Assembly: GCA_964511945.1 (NCBI GenBank)
Contig: CAZEHO010000049.1
Span: 1 to 15,516 of the forward strand
Length of the DNA stretch: 15,516 nucleotides
Direction of reading: 5' to 3'
DNA from: CAZEHO01 sp964511945
GTDB taxonomy: Bacteria; Actinomycetota; Acidimicrobiia; Spongiisociales; UBA11373
Part shown: one piece after another, positions 14,793 through 15,516 of the stretch
Layout of the letters: each line of letters opens with the position of its first letter
Position numbering within the stretch: position 1 is the first letter of the stretch
Made by a program: the position numbers and the translations under genes
The notes under the pieces: generated by a model
The model's input: the letters and a program-made list of their open reading frames with translations, nothing else
Database searches by the model: none
Told to the model about the DNA's origin: nothing

Positions 14793-15038
14793 CTAGCCGT
14801 CGCCGTTCCCGTCCTCGGACACCACACTCCAGCCCAGTGCGGTCGGTGCAGCCCGGGTGGTCGGCAACGGCTGCATCGGGCGGGGCCTGGTGCTCAGCAC
14901 CCACATACCCTGCGCCGGTCGGGTCGGCGGGACCGCCATGGCCGCGGAGTACTCCTCATCGAGCCGGCTCACTGCGGCGATGATGGCTGCGGCGGTTTCG
15001 GGGTCGGCCCCGCCGGTGATCTCGATCCCGGCGCTCAC
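14793..15038 (-). CDS. acyl-CoA carboxylase epsilon subunit
   Basis: A small protein of 81 residues. In actinobacteria the epsilon subunit stabilises the complex of biotin-bearing alpha and carboxyltransferase beta subunits that makes malonyl-CoA or methylmalonyl-CoA. The N-terminal part IEITGGADPETAAAIIAAVSRL matches the family's short strand followed by an Asp/Pro-Glu-x-x-Ala-Ala helix. The middle is Pro-rich and low complexity, and a C-terminal Trp (ALGWSVVSEDG) is usual for the family. The start is GTG 15038, whose last two bases overlap the mce stop (GTGA). The large alpha and beta subunit genes are not in the window and may lie to the right of mce. The assignment rests on a short motif and context. 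Confidence 0.75.
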   Translation of the reverse strand: MSAGIEITGGADPETAAAIIAAVSRLDEEYSAAMAVPPTRPAQGMWVLSTRPRPMQPLPTTRAAPTALGWSVVSEDGNGDG

Positions 15039-15439
15039 GACAGCTCCACCAACTCGATGAGGGTTCCGCCGAACGAACGCGGGTGAACGAACGCGATGCG
15101 ATGGCCGCCCCCGCCGATACGCGGTTCCTTGTCGATGAGCTCGGCACCCTCCTCCACCAGGTGCGACAGGGCGGCTTCGATGTCTGCCACCGCATAGGCC
15201 ACGTGATGCAGTCCTTCACCCCGCTTCTCGAGGAAACGCCCGACCGGTGACTCCGGGCTGAGCGGCTGCAGCAGCTGCACCGACGATCCTCCGATACGGA
15301 TCATGGCCTCATCGACCCCCTGCTCCTCCACGACATCGCGCGAGAGGGCTTCTGCGCCATACAGACGGCGATGGCGCTCGAGTGCATCGTCGAGGTCGTG
15401 CACCGCAATCGCGACGTGATCGATGTTCAGCAGCAGCAT
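15035..15439 (-). CDS. mce: methylmalonyl-CoA epimerase
   Basis: It interconverts (2S)- and (2R)-methylmalonyl-CoA, linking propionyl-CoA carboxylation to the B12-dependent mutase and succinyl-CoA. The 134 residues are two VOC-fold repeats. Metal ligands His8 (NIDHVAIAV), Gln55 (SSVQLLQP), His79 (GEGLHHVAYAV) and Glu129 (GTLIELVEL) follow the order and spacing seen in the Propionibacterium enzyme. The repeat RIGGGGHRIAFVHPRSFGG is characteristic. The ATG at 15439 gives the standard N-terminus. No Shine-Dalgarno is present, but TAGCCT lies nine bases upstream. It overlaps accE by GTGA, so epimerase and carboxylase subunit are co-translated. A dispersed repeat begins 12 bases upstream of the start. 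Confidence 0.95.
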   Translation of the reverse strand: MLLLNIDHVAIAVHDLDDALERHRRLYGAEALSRDVVEEQGVDEAMIRIGGSSVQLLQPLSPESPVGRFLEKRGEGLHHVAYAVADIEAALSHLVEEGAELIDKEPRIGGGGHRIAFVHPRSFGGTLIELVELS

Positions 15440-15448
15440 GGTTTGCGA

Positions 15449-15454
15449 AGGCTA
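15449..15454 (-). promoter_or_regulatory. candidate -10 box of mce-accE at the edge of the repeat
   Basis: TAGCCT on the minus strand ends nine bases before the mce ATG, the same hexamer and almost the same spacing as for the PPOX gene. Three of its bases belong to the terminal cta of the dispersed repeat. No good -35 is seen. Confidence 0.3.
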
Positions 15455-15516
15455 GTGCTCTGTCTCATAACCTTGGCGAGGGTCAGGCCGAGTCAGGGGC
15501 GTCATCCGGCAAGGAC
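15451..15516. repeat. dispersed intergenic repeat, copy 2 (cut by window end)
   Basis: It begins gctagtgctctgtctcat and reaches ccggcaaggac at the window edge. It aligns with 9281-9346 over about 66 bases with one gap. The ctagtg terminus is the reverse complement of the cactag that ends copy 1. The remaining two thirds lie outside the window. Confidence 0.65.

Noticed and set aside
1..15516. CRISPR arrays, riboswitches of known class, phage or toxin-antitoxin genes
   Set aside because: No regularly spaced repeats, recognisable aptamer cores or such proteins were found on either strand.

Overview
The window looks like ordinary chromosome of a high-GC actinobacterium, possibly of the Acidimicrobiia. 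The evidence is a small acyl-CoA carboxylase epsilon subunit beside methylmalonyl-CoA epimerase, an F420/PPOX-family protein, an aspartokinase with an internal beta-subunit start, and several genes with a TANNNT box 7-10 nt before the start codon and no Shine-Dalgarno (leaderless starts). The order-level placement is an inference from gene content only.

Left edge (1-372): the 3' half of a tRNA-Pro(CGG), from the anticodon loop to the discriminator base, is joined to unrelated sequence where the 5' half should be, and is followed by its own strong terminator. This is what the distal end of an element integrated at a tRNA anticodon loop would look like, with the element lying left of the window. 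A large palindromic intergenic element follows. Next, on the minus strand, is a PPOX-family gene broken by a single-base frameshift (373-803).

Nitrogen and sulphur assimilation (978-8813, plus strand): gltB and gltD overlap and encode glutamate synthase. They are followed by cysK-cysE, which encode O-acetylserine sulfhydrylase and serine acetyltransferase. Between the two operons is a complete candidate cysteine attenuator: a 23-codon leader ORF with three consecutive Cys codons and a final Cys codon, a GC-rich terminator hairpin just before the cysK ribosome site, and an upstream GGGCCG that can pair with the 5' arm of that hairpin. This is the most interesting system in the window.

Middle (8915-11678): a small NTF2/SnoaL-like protein (plus) faces lysC-asd (minus), the first and second steps of the aspartate pathway. 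A dispersed repeat of about 160 bp fills the gap and ends on the asd stop codon. A related copy starts just upstream of mce at the right end.

Right part (11728-15439): a lipoprotein cyclophilin and a PHP-domain phosphoesterase are translationally joined (TGATG). They are followed by an orphan membrane histidine kinase. On the minus strand are methylmalonyl-CoA epimerase and the acyl-CoA carboxylase epsilon subunit, overlapping by GTGA, which belong to propionyl/methylmalonyl-CoA metabolism.
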